This document shows positions 1 through 8,028 of a stretch of DNA of 34,446 bases, in pieces (position 1 is the first letter of the stretch; each line of letters begins with the position of its first letter). The stretch is taken from positions 1-34,446 of the forward strand of contig JAFLJQ010000272.1 of the NCBI GenBank assembly GCA_022712915.1, in the 5' to 3' direction. The notes below the pieces were generated by a model. The model saw nothing but the letters and a program-made list of their open reading frames with translations. It did not search any database and was not told where the DNA came from. This DNA is from Gammaproteobacteria bacterium. GTDB taxonomy: Bacteria > Pseudomonadota > Gammaproteobacteria > UBA6429 > Thiohalophilaceae. The translations under genes were made by a program, and so were the position numbers.

Positions 1-81
1 CCGATTGGTCGCCATAGACTCGAAGGCCATATAACGGTTATCGGTGCTTCAGAAATCAACATTTATCACAGACCATTATGA
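1..81 (+). CDS. Possible C-terminal end of a gene cut by the window edge
   Basis: Frame 1 is open from the first base to a TGA at 79-81, giving 26 residues (begins PIGRHRLEGH, ends IYHRPL). It could be the tail of a gene that enters from the left, but an open stretch this short occurs often by chance. No family was recognised. The other forward frames have a stop in this segment or run into the repeat tract that follows. Confidence 0.2.
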   Translation, partial: PIGRHRLEGHITVIGASEINIYHRPL

Positions 82-91
82 GTTCATATGA

Positions 92-358
92 TGCTGGTCA
101 GGCAGGGAGGAGGTTGAGGTTGAGGTTGAGGTTGAGGTTGAGGTTGAGGTTGAGGTTGAGGTTGAGGTTGAGGTTGAGGTTGAGACTGAAAATGATGTGG
201 TAGATGGACAGAGAGAAAAAGGTAACGGTTCGATCAAGTCTGAGCTACAGCACCTTACCCTGATAATAGACCTTCCTTGGCGTGAAACTTTGGCACTATC
301 GAATGTAGGATCACTTATTTATCCAGATGATAATGATGTATCTAGATTGTTAACATAA
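92..358 (+). pseudogene. Start-less open frame containing the Glu-Val repeat (possible gene remnant)
   Basis: This frame is open from just after a TGA at 89-91 to TAA at 356-358. It encodes about a dozen Glu-Val dipeptides followed by roughly 58 residues of normal, acidic, non-repetitive composition that include DLPWRETLAL and LIYPDDNDVS. It has no ATG; the only conventional start is GTG at 197, after the repeat, without a Shine-Dalgarno. A purine-rich AGGGAGGAGG lies at 104-113 with no usable start after it. It may be the surviving 3' end of a broken gene, or chance. No family was recognised. Confidence 0.25.
110..181. repeat. (GAGGTT)12 hexanucleotide tandem repeat
   Basis: Twelve perfect copies of GAGGTT run without interruption; the next unit (182-187) diverges to GAGACT. 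In one forward frame the tract encodes alternating Glu-Val, in another Arg-Leu, and in the third it is full of TGA stops. The length is a multiple of three, so gain or loss of units keeps frame. The perfect repetition suggests recent slippage expansion. Confidence 0.95.
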
Positions 359-381
359 TAACAATGATTTACCATGGTTAA

Positions 382-1146
382 ATGTCATCTACTGAAATCA
401 TAATTTCTCCTTATTTTATTATCATCCTGTTTTTTATCGTTGCCTTTATATATTCATCCGTTGGGTTGGGTGGAGGATCATCCTACACCGCGTTGATGGC
501 GATTATGGGTTTTGGAACCCTTGCCATTCCCATGATTTCCCTTTCATTAAATCTACTGGTCACCTCGATTGGTAGCTACAACTTTATTCGTCATAAACAT
601 TTACGTATCAAACTCATTCTGCCTTTTTTAATCTCTTCCATCCCCATGGCCTATCTCGGTGGTGCCTTGCAATTGGAAAAAGAAGTTTTTTACTGGGTCT
701 TGCTTGTCTCGCTGTGTTTTGTCGCAGCACGTATTTACCTCTGGCAGAACACTCACTTCACACTGGAGTTTACCCATAAAGGTAAATTGGCTGTTTCACT
801 ACTAGCTGGCTGCATCCTTGGTTTTGTCGCCGGAGTAGCTGGCATTGGTGGTGGCATTTATCTTGTCCCCTTGATCATTATCTTAGGGCTTGGCAGCCAA
901 AAAGAAGCGGCTGCCTGCGGTGTTGTCTTTATCTGGATCAATTCCCTATTTGGCCTGATCTCACGCTTACAATATAATTCCATTGACCTAAGCGACTACA
1001 TCCCCATGCTTGTCGCAGTTTTTCTCGGCGGCATACTAGGTTCCTGGATGGGTGCTACCCGCTTTTCAGCAAAGGTGATGGAAAAGATATTAGGCATTAT
1101 CATACTACTGGCCATTGTAGCATTAAGCAAAAAATTACTATTTTAA
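382..1146 (+). CDS. TauE/SafE-family membrane permease (sulfite/organosulfonate exporter type)
   Basis: The 254-residue protein is almost wholly hydrophobic, with about eight membrane segments arranged as two homologous halves. Each half carries the family's glycine signature: VGLGGGSSY near residues 27-35 and AGIGGGIYL near 153-161. This is typical of TauE/SafE (formerly DUF81) inner-membrane carriers, some of which export sulfite or sulfoacetate; the substrate here cannot be read from sequence. No strong Shine-Dalgarno precedes ATG 382, and the two ATGs just upstream (364, 373) run quickly into stops, so this start is the only good one. It appears monocistronic. The sulfur-related cysQ lies 2 kb away but is not in the same transcript. 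Confidence 0.88.
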   Translation: MSSTEIIISPYFIIILFFIVAFIYSSVGLGGGSSYTALMAIMGFGTLAIPMISLSLNLLVTSIGSYNFIRHKHLRIKLILPFLISSIPMAYLGGALQLEKEVFYWVLLVSLCFVAARIYLWQNTHFTLEFTHKGKLAVSLLAGCILGFVAGVAGIGGGIYLVPLIIILGLGSQKEAAACGVVFIWINSLFGLISRLQYNSIDLSDYIPMLVAVFLGGILGSWMGATRFSAKVMEKILGIIILLAIVALSKKLLF

Positions 1147-1450
1147 TTAAACTCCAATATAACATGCCTTTCTGCCAAGTCATGCTGTTAAAACTCAAAA
1201 CGACATTTCATACAAAAAAATGTTTTTTTGTAGCACACTAAAAACATAATATAGAAATAATCATACTGTAAAAATTGGCGTAAAAAATCAATCACGCCAA
1301 AATATAGTTTACTCCATTTACTACTTACATCAAATATATATAAAAATTGTGCTTGTTTCATATTGTCAATCTGTTGTATTGTAGATTGTGAAATCGCAGG
1401 ACAATCCATTACCAAAGTAAACATTATAAACATACAAGGAGTTAAAGATC
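1147..1450. other. AT-rich intergenic region
   Basis: About 300 bp of AT-rich DNA lies between the permease stop and the next gene. Apart from the ribosome-binding site at its right end (AAGGAG at 1436-1441), no terminator hairpin, repeat or convincing ORF was seen. The minus-strand open frames here have biased composition and look like noise. Confidence 0.5.
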
Positions 1451-1963
1451 ATGACCGATAGCGTTATTATAACTGCAACCGCGGTTGAAAAAATAGACAT
1501 CAGAGTTAAAACACTTAGCCCATGGGGTGGAACCAAAGAGCCATTATATCTCGGAATTATTACTAATTTTGGAGGACGAGAATTTCCACTCCGATACAAT
1601 AAAGCTGGATTGACTCTTGCCGATGGGACAACTTACCAGTTCGGTATAAACTCAACCACCTTAACCGAAGACCAGCAGATTTACGGCAGTCAGGAAGACG
1701 GCCCTAACAATATACTCACGTATCCACTCAATAATGTGCAACGTGTCTATCTCAGAAAAGAACCTCTTACTGAATCAGGTGATCGCGATGATTCGGCAGG
1801 CATCTACTATATTGCCGCATTTCTCACCATGCAAGATGGTCATGTTATCGACTGGAGCAACCGTAACAGGCCGGATAGTTCGGGACCATCGCCATTTTGG
1901 CTTGGGAATGAATTTGGCCAAATTGTCTATCTGAAACCTGAAGTCGCAATGTCTCCACAATAA
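1451..1963 (+). CDS. Hypothetical protein, 170 aa, likely beta-rich
   Basis: The start is well supported: AAGGAG at 1436-1441 sits 9 nt before ATG 1451. The 170-residue product has no signal peptide or membrane segment. It is rich in alternating polar and hydrophobic residues, Gly, Asn and Asp (IDIRVKTLSPWGG, then FGGREFPLRYN), suggesting a small beta-sandwich. The segment near residues 15-65 faintly resembles PLAT/LH2-type barrels, but this is not strong enough to name. The gene stands alone between two AT-rich spacers, with a 12-bp-stem hairpin about 70 bp downstream. Function unknown. Confidence 0.75.
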   Translation: MTDSVIITATAVEKIDIRVKTLSPWGGTKEPLYLGIITNFGGREFPLRYNKAGLTLADGTTYQFGINSTTLTEDQQIYGSQEDGPNNILTYPLNNVQRVYLRKEPLTESGDRDDSAGIYYIAAFLTMQDGHVIDWSNRNRPDSSGPSPFWLGNEFGQIVYLKPEVAMSPQ

Positions 1964-2035
1964 CATTTGCAATCAAAACTTTAAGCTTATTGTAAAAACT
2001 GAATAAAGATTATAACCAATACAAAAACAATATTT

Positions 2036-2071
2036 GTTATGAGCGGCAAAAATATTCACGCCGCTCATAAC
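2036..2071. terminator. Perfect 12-bp stem hairpin downstream of the 170-aa gene
   Basis: GTTATGAGCGGC (2036-2047) and GCCGCTCATAAC (2060-2071) form a perfect 12-bp stem around a 12-nt AT-rich loop. It lies 72 bp after the stop of the preceding gene. No T-run follows on either strand, so it is not a classical rho-independent terminator. It could stabilise a 3' end or be a protein-binding palindrome. Confidence 0.45.
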
Positions 2072-2278
2072 CCAATACATATATTTTCATTAATGATGTA
2101 TTTTTACCAGCATATAGACTTTCGTTTTAAATAATAAATCATGTTGCGACACGCCATAAAAACAATAATCTAGAATCAACACCGTTTTCACTACTATAAT
2201 TCGGCTAACGACAGCATTAGCAAATCACCCGTATATACAGATTATGGTTAACTATAGGTGAACAACAAAGTAGTATTT

Positions 2279-3082
2279 ATGAACAAAAAAAAGAAAATAG
2301 ACTCCTCAAGAATAATCCTAATTGCAGGCATTGTGCTTACCATTGCATTGGGTGGCACCATTATTTTTATTGCACTCACAAAAACAAACCAAACCACCAC
2401 ACCACTTGCTTCTATACCTTCTCCTCAAGCCCCCCCAATTCCAGCACAAATTCCAATAAAACCAGCCAAACCAGCCAAACCAGCCAAAAAACTTATCGAA
2501 CAAACTCCAAGTTATGTCCAACCTAAACCAAGCAAGGCTGATAATGAATTTGTAATTCAAGGACTATTATCTACTGGTGGAGAACCCTGGACAGCAAATA
2601 TGATCATAGTAAAAATTCTCTGGCTGAAAAATACAAAACCAAACCAGTTTTTACTCGGACAAGAAACCAGTATTGTCCAGAGTACTAAAAATGGTTTTAC
2701 CTATCGTATTAGGCTTCAGCCACCATCTAGTAAATTTCTCAACTGGAATGGTGGCGTAGAAGGTAATATTGGCCGAGTAATTGCCTTTCTGGATCACAAA
2801 CGTGATCGTCAGCTGACGCAAAACAAGGACAAGATCATTGCCGTTTCAAAAGAACTGATCCGTTACCGCACAGGCCGTTATGATAAAAACATCCTCAATG
2901 AAGTCCAGCAGAAAAACATTATGCTGGGAGGAAAAGGTTATGTGATTGTACGGAACATACAGAATGGTGAAGATCAAGCTGACTGGAAAGTTGTGTCAAA
3001 TACAAGCCCAGCCAGACTGGACCTAAATGCCGAGGAAACCAGCCTGCCCAACATGTACAATACCTTTATGAAGCTACAGTGA
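2279..3082 (+). CDS. Hypothetical membrane-anchored protein with Pro/Ala/Lys linker
   Basis: The product (267 aa from ATG 2279) starts with a Lys-rich segment (MNKKKKIDSS), then one membrane helix at roughly residues 13-35, then a Pro-rich linker that includes PAK repeats, then a soluble region of about 185 residues. This is the layout of an inner-membrane-anchored periplasmic protein. A GTG at 2258 would add seven residues; ATG 2279 is preferred because it places the basic stretch directly at the N terminus, though neither start has a strong Shine-Dalgarno. The C-terminal part (GGVEGNIGRVIAFLDHKR, then RTGRYDKN) matches no family recognised here. The spacing on both sides suggests a single-gene unit. 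Confidence 0.7.
   Translation: MNKKKKIDSSRIILIAGIVLTIALGGTIIFIALTKTNQTTTPLASIPSPQAPPIPAQIPIKPAKPAKPAKKLIEQTPSYVQPKPSKADNEFVIQGLLSTGGEPWTANMIIVKILWLKNTKPNQFLLGQETSIVQSTKNGFTYRIRLQPPSSKFLNWNGGVEGNIGRVIAFLDHKRDRQLTQNKDKIIAVSKELIRYRTGRYDKNILNEVQQKNIMLGGKGYVIVRNIQNGEDQADWKVVSNTSPARLDLNAEETSLPNMYNTFMKLQ
2461..2487 (+). repeat. Three 9-bp repeats encoding Pro-Ala-Lys
   Basis: ACCAGCCAA occurs three times in direct tandem inside the linker of the membrane-anchored protein, encoding successive PAK triplets. It is in frame, so changes in copy number would only alter linker length. Confidence 0.85.
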
Positions 3083-3324
3083 CACGTTACCGCCGGCCTC
3101 TACAGATACAAGGGCACTTCTGTAAAGGCACTTTATATCCCCAGGAACACAAATCCACGATAGCAGTAACGATTTTATAATAAATTATAAGTTCATGATG
3201 AAAAAAGAAGGAATGCGTTATTTCAACTGACAAAGGCAACTCAATTTACATAAATAGAACTTAATTTGTTAGCCATACAAACCAGACCGCAATTGTCATG
3301 AATTTAAAAATGCTCTCAATTAAA

Positions 3325-4125
3325 CTAGAGATAGTTTGACCAATCCACCTGACAATCACCAAATACAAAAAAATGCGGATTTAAAAGACAGTCTTTGGTG
3401 TTATATCGTAGAGGTTGCATATTAGTGTCTGTGAACATGCCTCCAGCCTCTTCGACAATACACTGTGCTGCTGCAGTATCCCATTCTGATGTCGGGCCCA
3501 ATCGAGCGTAGATGTCGGCCACCCCTTCTGCCACCAGGCATGACTTAAGAGCGCTGCCCATACTTAGCATTTCATAGTCGCCGATATTGGCGATGAAATG
3601 GTTGAATTCATCCGATGGACGTGAATGGCTACCCGCGATCACCACCGGTTTACGATGATTTGATTTCACGTAAATTCGTTTCGGTTTTTTATCCTTGGTC
3701 TTTTTATAGGCCCCTAGTCCGCGGGTCGCAAAATAGCACTGCTTCAGCTCCGGGGCGTGTATTAGTCCCATGATTGGCTTGCCATTTTCGATCAGGGCAA
3801 TATTGACGGTGAATTCATCATTGCGGCGAATAAATTCGCGTGTCCCATCCAATGGATCCACCAGCCAGTAAAGTGGCCATTGTTGCCGTACTTCATATAG
3901 TATTTCTGGCCCTTCTTCTGAAATAACCGGCAAATCCGGCGTCAATTGCCGCAAACCTTCGTCGATGATCTCATGGGCGGCTATATCGGCCTGGGTGAGT
4001 GGGGTCTGATCGGGCTTGTGTTTCACATCGAAGCCACAATAATAAAAATCCAAAATTCGTGCACCAGCCTTAATGGCTAGTGACATTATGGGCATTTGTA
4101 GCGCCTGTAATGTTTTTTTGTCCAT
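3325..4125 (-). CDS. cysQ: 3'(2'),5'-bisphosphate nucleotidase CysQ
   Basis: CysQ hydrolyses 3'-phosphoadenosine 5'-phosphate (PAP), the by-product of PAPS reduction, to AMP. The 266-aa product carries the inositol-monophosphatase-fold metal sites: SEE near residues 69-71, DPLDGT near 90-95 and WDTAA near 215-219. These supply the Glu/Asp ligands for Mg2+ and the catalytic loop. The start is placed at ATG 4125, 4 nt after the stop of the upstream nudE remnant. An in-frame ATG at 4149 would overlap that gene by 20 nt and add eight residues not typical of the family. Pairing with nudE is conserved in gammaproteobacteria such as Pseudomonas. Confidence 0.92.
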   Translation of the reverse strand: MDKKTLQALQMPIMSLAIKAGARILDFYYCGFDVKHKPDQTPLTQADIAAHEIIDEGLRQLTPDLPVISEEGPEILYEVRQQWPLYWLVDPLDGTREFIRRNDEFTVNIALIENGKPIMGLIHAPELKQCYFATRGLGAYKKTKDKKPKRIYVKSNHRKPVVIAGSHSRPSDEFNHFIANIGDYEMLSMGSALKSCLVAEGVADIYARLGPTSEWDTAAAQCIVEEAGGMFTDTNMQPLRYNTKDCLLNPHFFVFGDCQVDWSNYL

Positions 4126-4129
4126 ATCT

Positions 4130-4366
4130 CTAGTCCGCCAGGAGGTCATGTGTCATGTACGGGGCTGTGATAGCTCTGGTCTCAGTCAGTTCCTGTTGTG
4201 CCCGTAATTCTGGTAAATCTCTCCGCACAGCATCCTGTGGTGAGCTACACATGCGTTTAAATCGTGTTTTGGTACTATTGGAAAACTGTAAATTGACCTG
4301 TTGAATATGAAACAAACGCGCCTTGGCGAGAATATAGGTAGCGAGGATTTCAGGCTGATGTTTCAT
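4130..4366 (-). pseudogene. nudE: Internally deleted NudE (Nudix box missing)
   Basis: The 78-residue product joins two ends of NudE, the ADP-ribose/NADH/Ap3A pyrophosphatase. Residues 1-47 (KARLFHIQQVNLQFSNS, then QDAV) match the N-terminal strands of E. coli NudE (RSRLFTVESVDLEFSNG, then REAV). Residues 50-78 (DLPELRAQQELTETRAI) match the family's C-terminal helix pattern. Everything between is gone in frame, about 105 residues, including the whole Nudix box (GX5EX7REUXEEXGU). NudE is normally about 186 aa, so a catalytically active protein is very unlikely. Position supports the identity: next to cysQ and divergent from yrfG. The reading frame stays intact, so a short protein could still be made, and its translation may be coupled to cysQ (4 nt gap). 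Homology is from memory of the family, not a search. Confidence 0.75.
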
Positions 4367-4625
4367 GAATCAGAAATAATGGCTTGGCCCCTTAACTAGA
4401 GTAACAGTTTAACCCAGCCATGTGACAATAGTGAAGCACGGAATAAAATCGCTTTAATATCAGTAGGTTTTGACTTTAATACTGGACACAATCTCAAATT
4501 TCACCGGTAAAATGGCATCAAAACCAATAAATGCTTCAGACAAATACATCTTAAGCCTCAGCCATTTTTTGGCTCGATTCGAGTACAATGGACATAATTA
4601 TTCAGATATATTATGCCCCTTCACA

Positions 4626-5276
4626 ATGATTGACTGGTCACAAATCAATACCGTCCTGTTGGACATGGACGGCACCTTACTAGATCTCTATTTTGATTCC
4701 TATTTTTGGCGCGAACATGTACCAATGCGCTACGCTGAAAAACATACCCTCGAACTGAATGTTGCCAAGGCGGTGTTATTTCCCAAATTCCAGCAGGTAG
4801 AGGGGACCATAAATTGGTATTGCATTGATTATTGGTCGGAACAACTGGGACTGGATATCGGTATGCTTAAAGAGGAAATTGATCACCTGATCGCAATCCA
4901 CCCCCACGTTCTGGAGTTCCTCGACCAATTGCGGCAGCACAATAAAAAAGCTGTGTTGGTAACCAATGCCCACAAAAAAAGTCTGATGCTAAAGCTGGAT
5001 CGCACCCAGATACATAGCCATCTCAATCAAATTATATGTGCCCACGATTATGGTATCCCTAAGGAAGAAACCAAATTTTGGGATAAATTGAAACAGGATG
5101 TTGATTATGAAAACGAACACACCTTGTTAGTGGATGATAGTTTGCCGGTATTACGCTCGGCACAACGCTATGGTATTCAATATCTGCTCTCAGTTCATAA
5201 GCCCGATAGCCAGAACCCAGCCAAGGATGTGGAAGAATTTGAGGCGATTCACAGTTTCCTGGATATCATGCCGTAA
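4626..5276 (+). CDS. yrfG: HAD-superfamily GMP/IMP 5'-nucleotidase YrfG
   Basis: The product is a HAD phosphatase related to E. coli YrfG, which dephosphorylates purine mononucleotides. The nucleophile motif is LLDMDGTLLD (Asp13/Asp15); motif II is VLVTNAH, the motif III lysine lies in GIPKEETKFW, and the late acidic motif is LLVDDS. WYCIDYWSEQLGLD is a YrfG signature. The frame is open back to 4470, but the family begins just before the DxD motif, so ATG 4626 (MIDWSQINTVLLDMDG) gives 216 aa, close to the roughly 222 of E. coli. The upstream 52 residues are probably untranslated. No strong Shine-Dalgarno was seen. It is divergent from nudE/cysQ, a conserved arrangement. Confidence 0.88.
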   Translation: MIDWSQINTVLLDMDGTLLDLYFDSYFWREHVPMRYAEKHTLELNVAKAVLFPKFQQVEGTINWYCIDYWSEQLGLDIGMLKEEIDHLIAIHPHVLEFLDQLRQHNKKAVLVTNAHKKSLMLKLDRTQIHSHLNQIICAHDYGIPKEETKFWDKLKQDVDYENEHTLLVDDSLPVLRSAQRYGIQYLLSVHKPDSQNPAKDVEEFEAIHSFLDIMP

Positions 5277-5296
5277 CCTTGCTCTTACATGAAAAA

Positions 5297-5450
5297 TTAT
5301 TTATCCGCAGATAACACAAGAGATAGGCGAAGAAAATATTTATTTAATATTCAAGGGTAAAAATATGAAACACCTGACTTTCACAAGTTACCACTTGATT
5401 TTGTCACAAAATAATTCCTGTGTACTTCTTGTGTTCTCGGCAGTAAAAAT
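5297..5450. repeat. Imperfect inverted-repeat element between yrfG and the YkgJ gene
   Basis: The convergent gap between yrfG and the YkgJ-type gene begins with TTTATCCGCAGATAACACAA (about 5300-5319). It ends with a segment (about 5417-5450) whose reverse complement reads TTTTTACTGCCGAGAACACAAGA. The arms share AACACAAGA exactly and are similar over about 25 bp. About 90 bp of AT-rich sequence separates them. This resembles a small palindromic or MITE-like intergenic element; no second copy is in the window and no target duplication was found. Confidence 0.4.
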
Positions 5451-5453
5451 AAA

Positions 5454-5855
5454 TTAACCAGCAAACCGTTTGTCCCAATTTTTGAATCGCTTGCGGCAAT
5501 ATTTCAGCAAGGTTTCGTAGCTATCAAAATAATGTTCGAAGTGCTTATCGGCCGGTTCATCATATTCACAAAAATCATTGCTGTAATCACGGCATACCTG
5601 AGGACGGGTATCATAAATACTGCAACCGCCGGTGGGCAGTAAAAACTGGCATTCATTATTGGCTACCAAAAACCAACCATCCTCATCCTTGTATATTTGC
5701 ATACCTTTGTGAGTCAATTGCCAGAGCATATGATCGAAGTCGTCCTTGCTGCGTGGAGCATCAATAGATTGGGTTGTATAATTGCAGCAAATTGAACCGG
5801 TGCATTTACCACACTTATTCTGATTCTCAAATGTGACCTTGGTATTGCTTGTCAT
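5454..5855 (-). CDS. YkgJ-family cysteine-cluster protein (putative Zn/Fe chelating)
   Basis: The 133-aa protein has the CxxCxxxxCC cluster of the YkgJ/UPF0153 family (Cys15, 18, 23, 24), followed by further conserved cysteines at about 69, 78, 88 and 96 within CSIYDTRPQVCRDY. These cysteines are thought to bind zinc or an iron-sulfur centre; the biochemical role of the family is not established. The start ATG 5855 puts the cluster near the N terminus, as usual. It is transcribed divergently from the hybrid histidine kinase at 5944, sharing an 88-bp promoter region. Confidence 0.85.
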   Translation of the reverse strand: MTSNTKVTFENQNKCGKCTGSICCNYTTQSIDAPRSKDDFDHMLWQLTHKGMQIYKDEDGWFLVANNECQFLLPTGGCSIYDTRPQVCRDYSNDFCEYDEPADKHFEHYFDSYETLLKYCRKRFKNWDKRFAG

Positions 5856-5919
5856 AGACCAAATCCCCCCTTATTTATCGAAAAATATATTATACTGACC
5901 CAACCATATTTGCAAAATA

Positions 5920-5929
5920 TGACCGGTCA
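5920..5929. promoter_or_regulatory. Perfect palindrome TGACCGGTCA in the YkgJ/kinase divergent promoter
   Basis: TGACCGGTCA is its own reverse complement and ends 14 nt before the kinase start codon, in the gap between two divergent genes. A TATACT hexamer at 5891-5896 could be a -10 box for the kinase. The palindrome could be an operator, but it also overlaps the ribosome-binding region (AGGA at 5929-5932), so a role in the mRNA leader is possible. Confidence 0.4.
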
Positions 5930-5943
5930 GGAAAAATTTAAAT

Positions 5944-8028
5944 ATGATTCGCTCCAGAGCAGAATTCATTTCTGAATATTATAATAATGCTGAGTTCTCC
6001 CAGGCATTGGTCCGTTTAACTATCTGGATCGTAGTCAGCGTGCATATTGGTCTGGCCATGTACACCAATTATTACCCCGCACGTTACGACATCTTTCTAT
6101 TATTTTGCACAACATTCATTGTTATCAGTATCCTGATATTGATAAATATATTGTACATACCTCACTCAAATTTACGCACCTATCTCACCATTCCAGTCGA
6201 TTTTGGATCTATCAGCTTGTCAATGTTAGTCACCGATACAGGACCTTTTAGCCCCTACTTTCTACTTTATCCCTGGGTTTTCATTGGTTATGGCGTACGT
6301 TATGGCCGTAGTCAGTTATATTCGGCCAGTGTTGCCAGCGTCATCGGCTTTTCACTGGTGCTGTGGTATTCCGACGCATGGTATTCCCACATTTTTGATG
6401 TATCGATCTACATGTTGGTACTCATCCTGCTGCCTGTTTACATCACGGTTATGATCAGCCGTATCAAACAGGCTCGCTCCGATGCCGATAAGGCAAATCG
6501 GGAGAAGAGTGAATTTCTGGCGGCCATGAGCCATGAGATTCGCACCCCCATGAGCGGTATCATTGGCATGGCTAATCTACTTGAAAAAACCAACCTGGAC
6601 GATGAGCAACAGGAGTATGTCCATGGTCTAAAGGAATCATCATCCTCTCTTCATGCCCTTATCGACGATATTCTTGACCTATCCAAGATCGAAGCAAATA
6701 AATACAAACTCAATACAGCCAAATTTAATTTGTTTGATGTCACTCATGGTGTTATTCAGATGTTTACCCCAGTAGCAAACAATAAGGGTGTTGAGCTAAC
6801 CTATTATATTGAGCCAAGCATCCCCCGTGCCCTGCTCGGCGATGCAAATCGATTACGCCAGATATTATTAAACCTGATCAGTAATGCCGTAAAATTCACT
6901 GATCACGGTAATGTGCATGCCAATATTCAATTGGCTGAACTTAATACAAAAAACAAACAGGCGACCATACGTTTTGATATTCAAGATACTGGACCCGGCA
7001 TGGCTCAGGCACAGGTAGAGAAAATCTTCGAACCCTTTTACCAGGCCGACACCGCCAAGCTCACCGAACAAACCGGAACTGGCCTGGGAACCACTATTTC
7101 ATATAACCTTGTTAAACTCATGGGGGGTGAAATTGGTGTTGATAGTCATCCAGGACAAGGCAGTACCTTCTGGCTCAAGATCACATGGGCATATATAAAC
7201 GATATTAAAGCCAAGACAGTTGCCGCCACACATGTCATTTTATTTGAACACAACCCATTTCAACAGCAGGTTTTTGCCCGTTATTGCCAACATCTTGGCG
7301 TCAATTTTGAGGCTGTCAATAAAATCGAGGCCCTGTTTCAACGGCTCGCCACATTCAAAACCAGTTCTATTCACATATTCTTAAATGAGGCAACGTGCAA
7401 GACTGAGTGTGATGTCGTCAGCCAGCGAATTAACCAGCAATGGCCCGGTAAGTTTAATATTTACCTGCTGGCACAAATCACATCAATAAGCAAAATACCA
7501 CACGACAACAAGGCTTTTAACAAGCTTATTATGCTACCTATAAAATATCACGACATTGAAACTTGCCTGAGTGAGAGTAGCTCAGACAGCCATTCTGAGC
7601 AAATTGTTGCCAGGCAAGAGCAGTCCACAAAACCATTTAAAATACTCGTAGCAGAAGACAGCGATATCAATGCCAAAGTCATAATGGTTTATCTGTCCAA
7701 AGCAGGACATCAGGTAACTCGCGTCACCAATGGGCTTGAAGCATTAAAGGCATTACAAATCAGTCCATTTGATCTGATATTAATGGATATGCGTATGCCC
7801 AAAATGGACGGCCTGGATGCAACACGTGCCTGGCGAGCACAAGAAATGGACGATCAACATATACCTATTATTGCCTTGACAGCAAATGCCACCATAGAAG
7901 ACAAGCAACGATGCATTTTAGCCGGGATGGATTATTTTCTAAGTAAACCAGTGAGCCAAAACCAACTTTTTGAACTACTCTACATGATAGAGAACAACGG
8001 CAAGGGGGCTTCAACCGATGAATGCTGA
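5944..8028 (+). CDS. Membrane hybrid histidine kinase with C-terminal receiver (RpfC-like layout)
   Basis: The 694-aa sensor begins with five or six membrane helices (about residues 24-170) and almost no periplasmic domain. A short coiled linker leads to the HisKA H-box [15 protein letters not shown] (phospho-acceptor His197). An HATPase domain follows, with the N-box NLISNAVKF and G-boxes DTGPGMA and [10 protein letters not shown] degenerate receiver-like stretch occupies about 430-540, and a complete receiver lies at about 570-680 (phospho-acceptor Asp615 in [13 protein letters not shown], Lys668 in SKP). Multi-helix input plus kinase plus receiver recalls RpfC, but no Hpt domain is present. 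It probably passes its signal to c-di-GMP metabolism, because the next gene, which overlaps it by 11 nt, encodes a GGDEF protein. AGGA 11 nt upstream is a modest ribosome-binding site. Confidence 0.9.
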   Translation: MIRSRAEFISEYYNNAEFSQALVRLTIWIVVSVHIGLAMYTNYYPARYDIFLLFCTTFIVISILILINILYIPHSNLRTYLTIPVDFGSISLSMLVTDTGPFSPYFLLYPWVFIGYGVRYGRSQLYSASVASVIGFSLVLWYSDAWYSHIFDVSIYMLVLILLPVYITVMISRIKQARSDADKANREKSEFLAAMSHEIRTPMSGIIGMANLLEKTNLDDEQQEYVHGLKESSSSLHALIDDILDLSKIEANKYKLNTAKFNLFDVTHGVIQMFTPVANNKGVELTYYIEPSIPRALLGDANRLRQILLNLISNAVKFTDHGNVHANIQLAELNTKNKQATIRFDIQDTGPGMAQAQVEKIFEPFYQADTAKLTEQTGTGLGTTISYNLVKLMGGEIGVDSHPGQGSTFWLKITWAYINDIKAKTVAATHVILFEHNPFQQQVFARYCQHLGVNFEAVNKIEALFQRLATFKTSSIHIFLNEATCKTECDVVSQRINQQWPGKFNIYLLAQITSISKIPHDNKAFNKLIMLPIKYHDIETCLSESSSDSHSEQIVARQEQSTKPFKILVAEDSDINAKVIMVYLSKAGHQVTRVTNGLEALKALQISPFDLILMDMRMPKMDGLDATRAWRAQEMDDQHIPIIALTANATIEDKQRCILAGMDYFLSKPVSQNQLFELLYMIENNGKGASTDEC

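Noticed and set aside
110-181. CRISPR array
   Set aside because: The units are 6 bp, contiguous and without spacers: a microsatellite.
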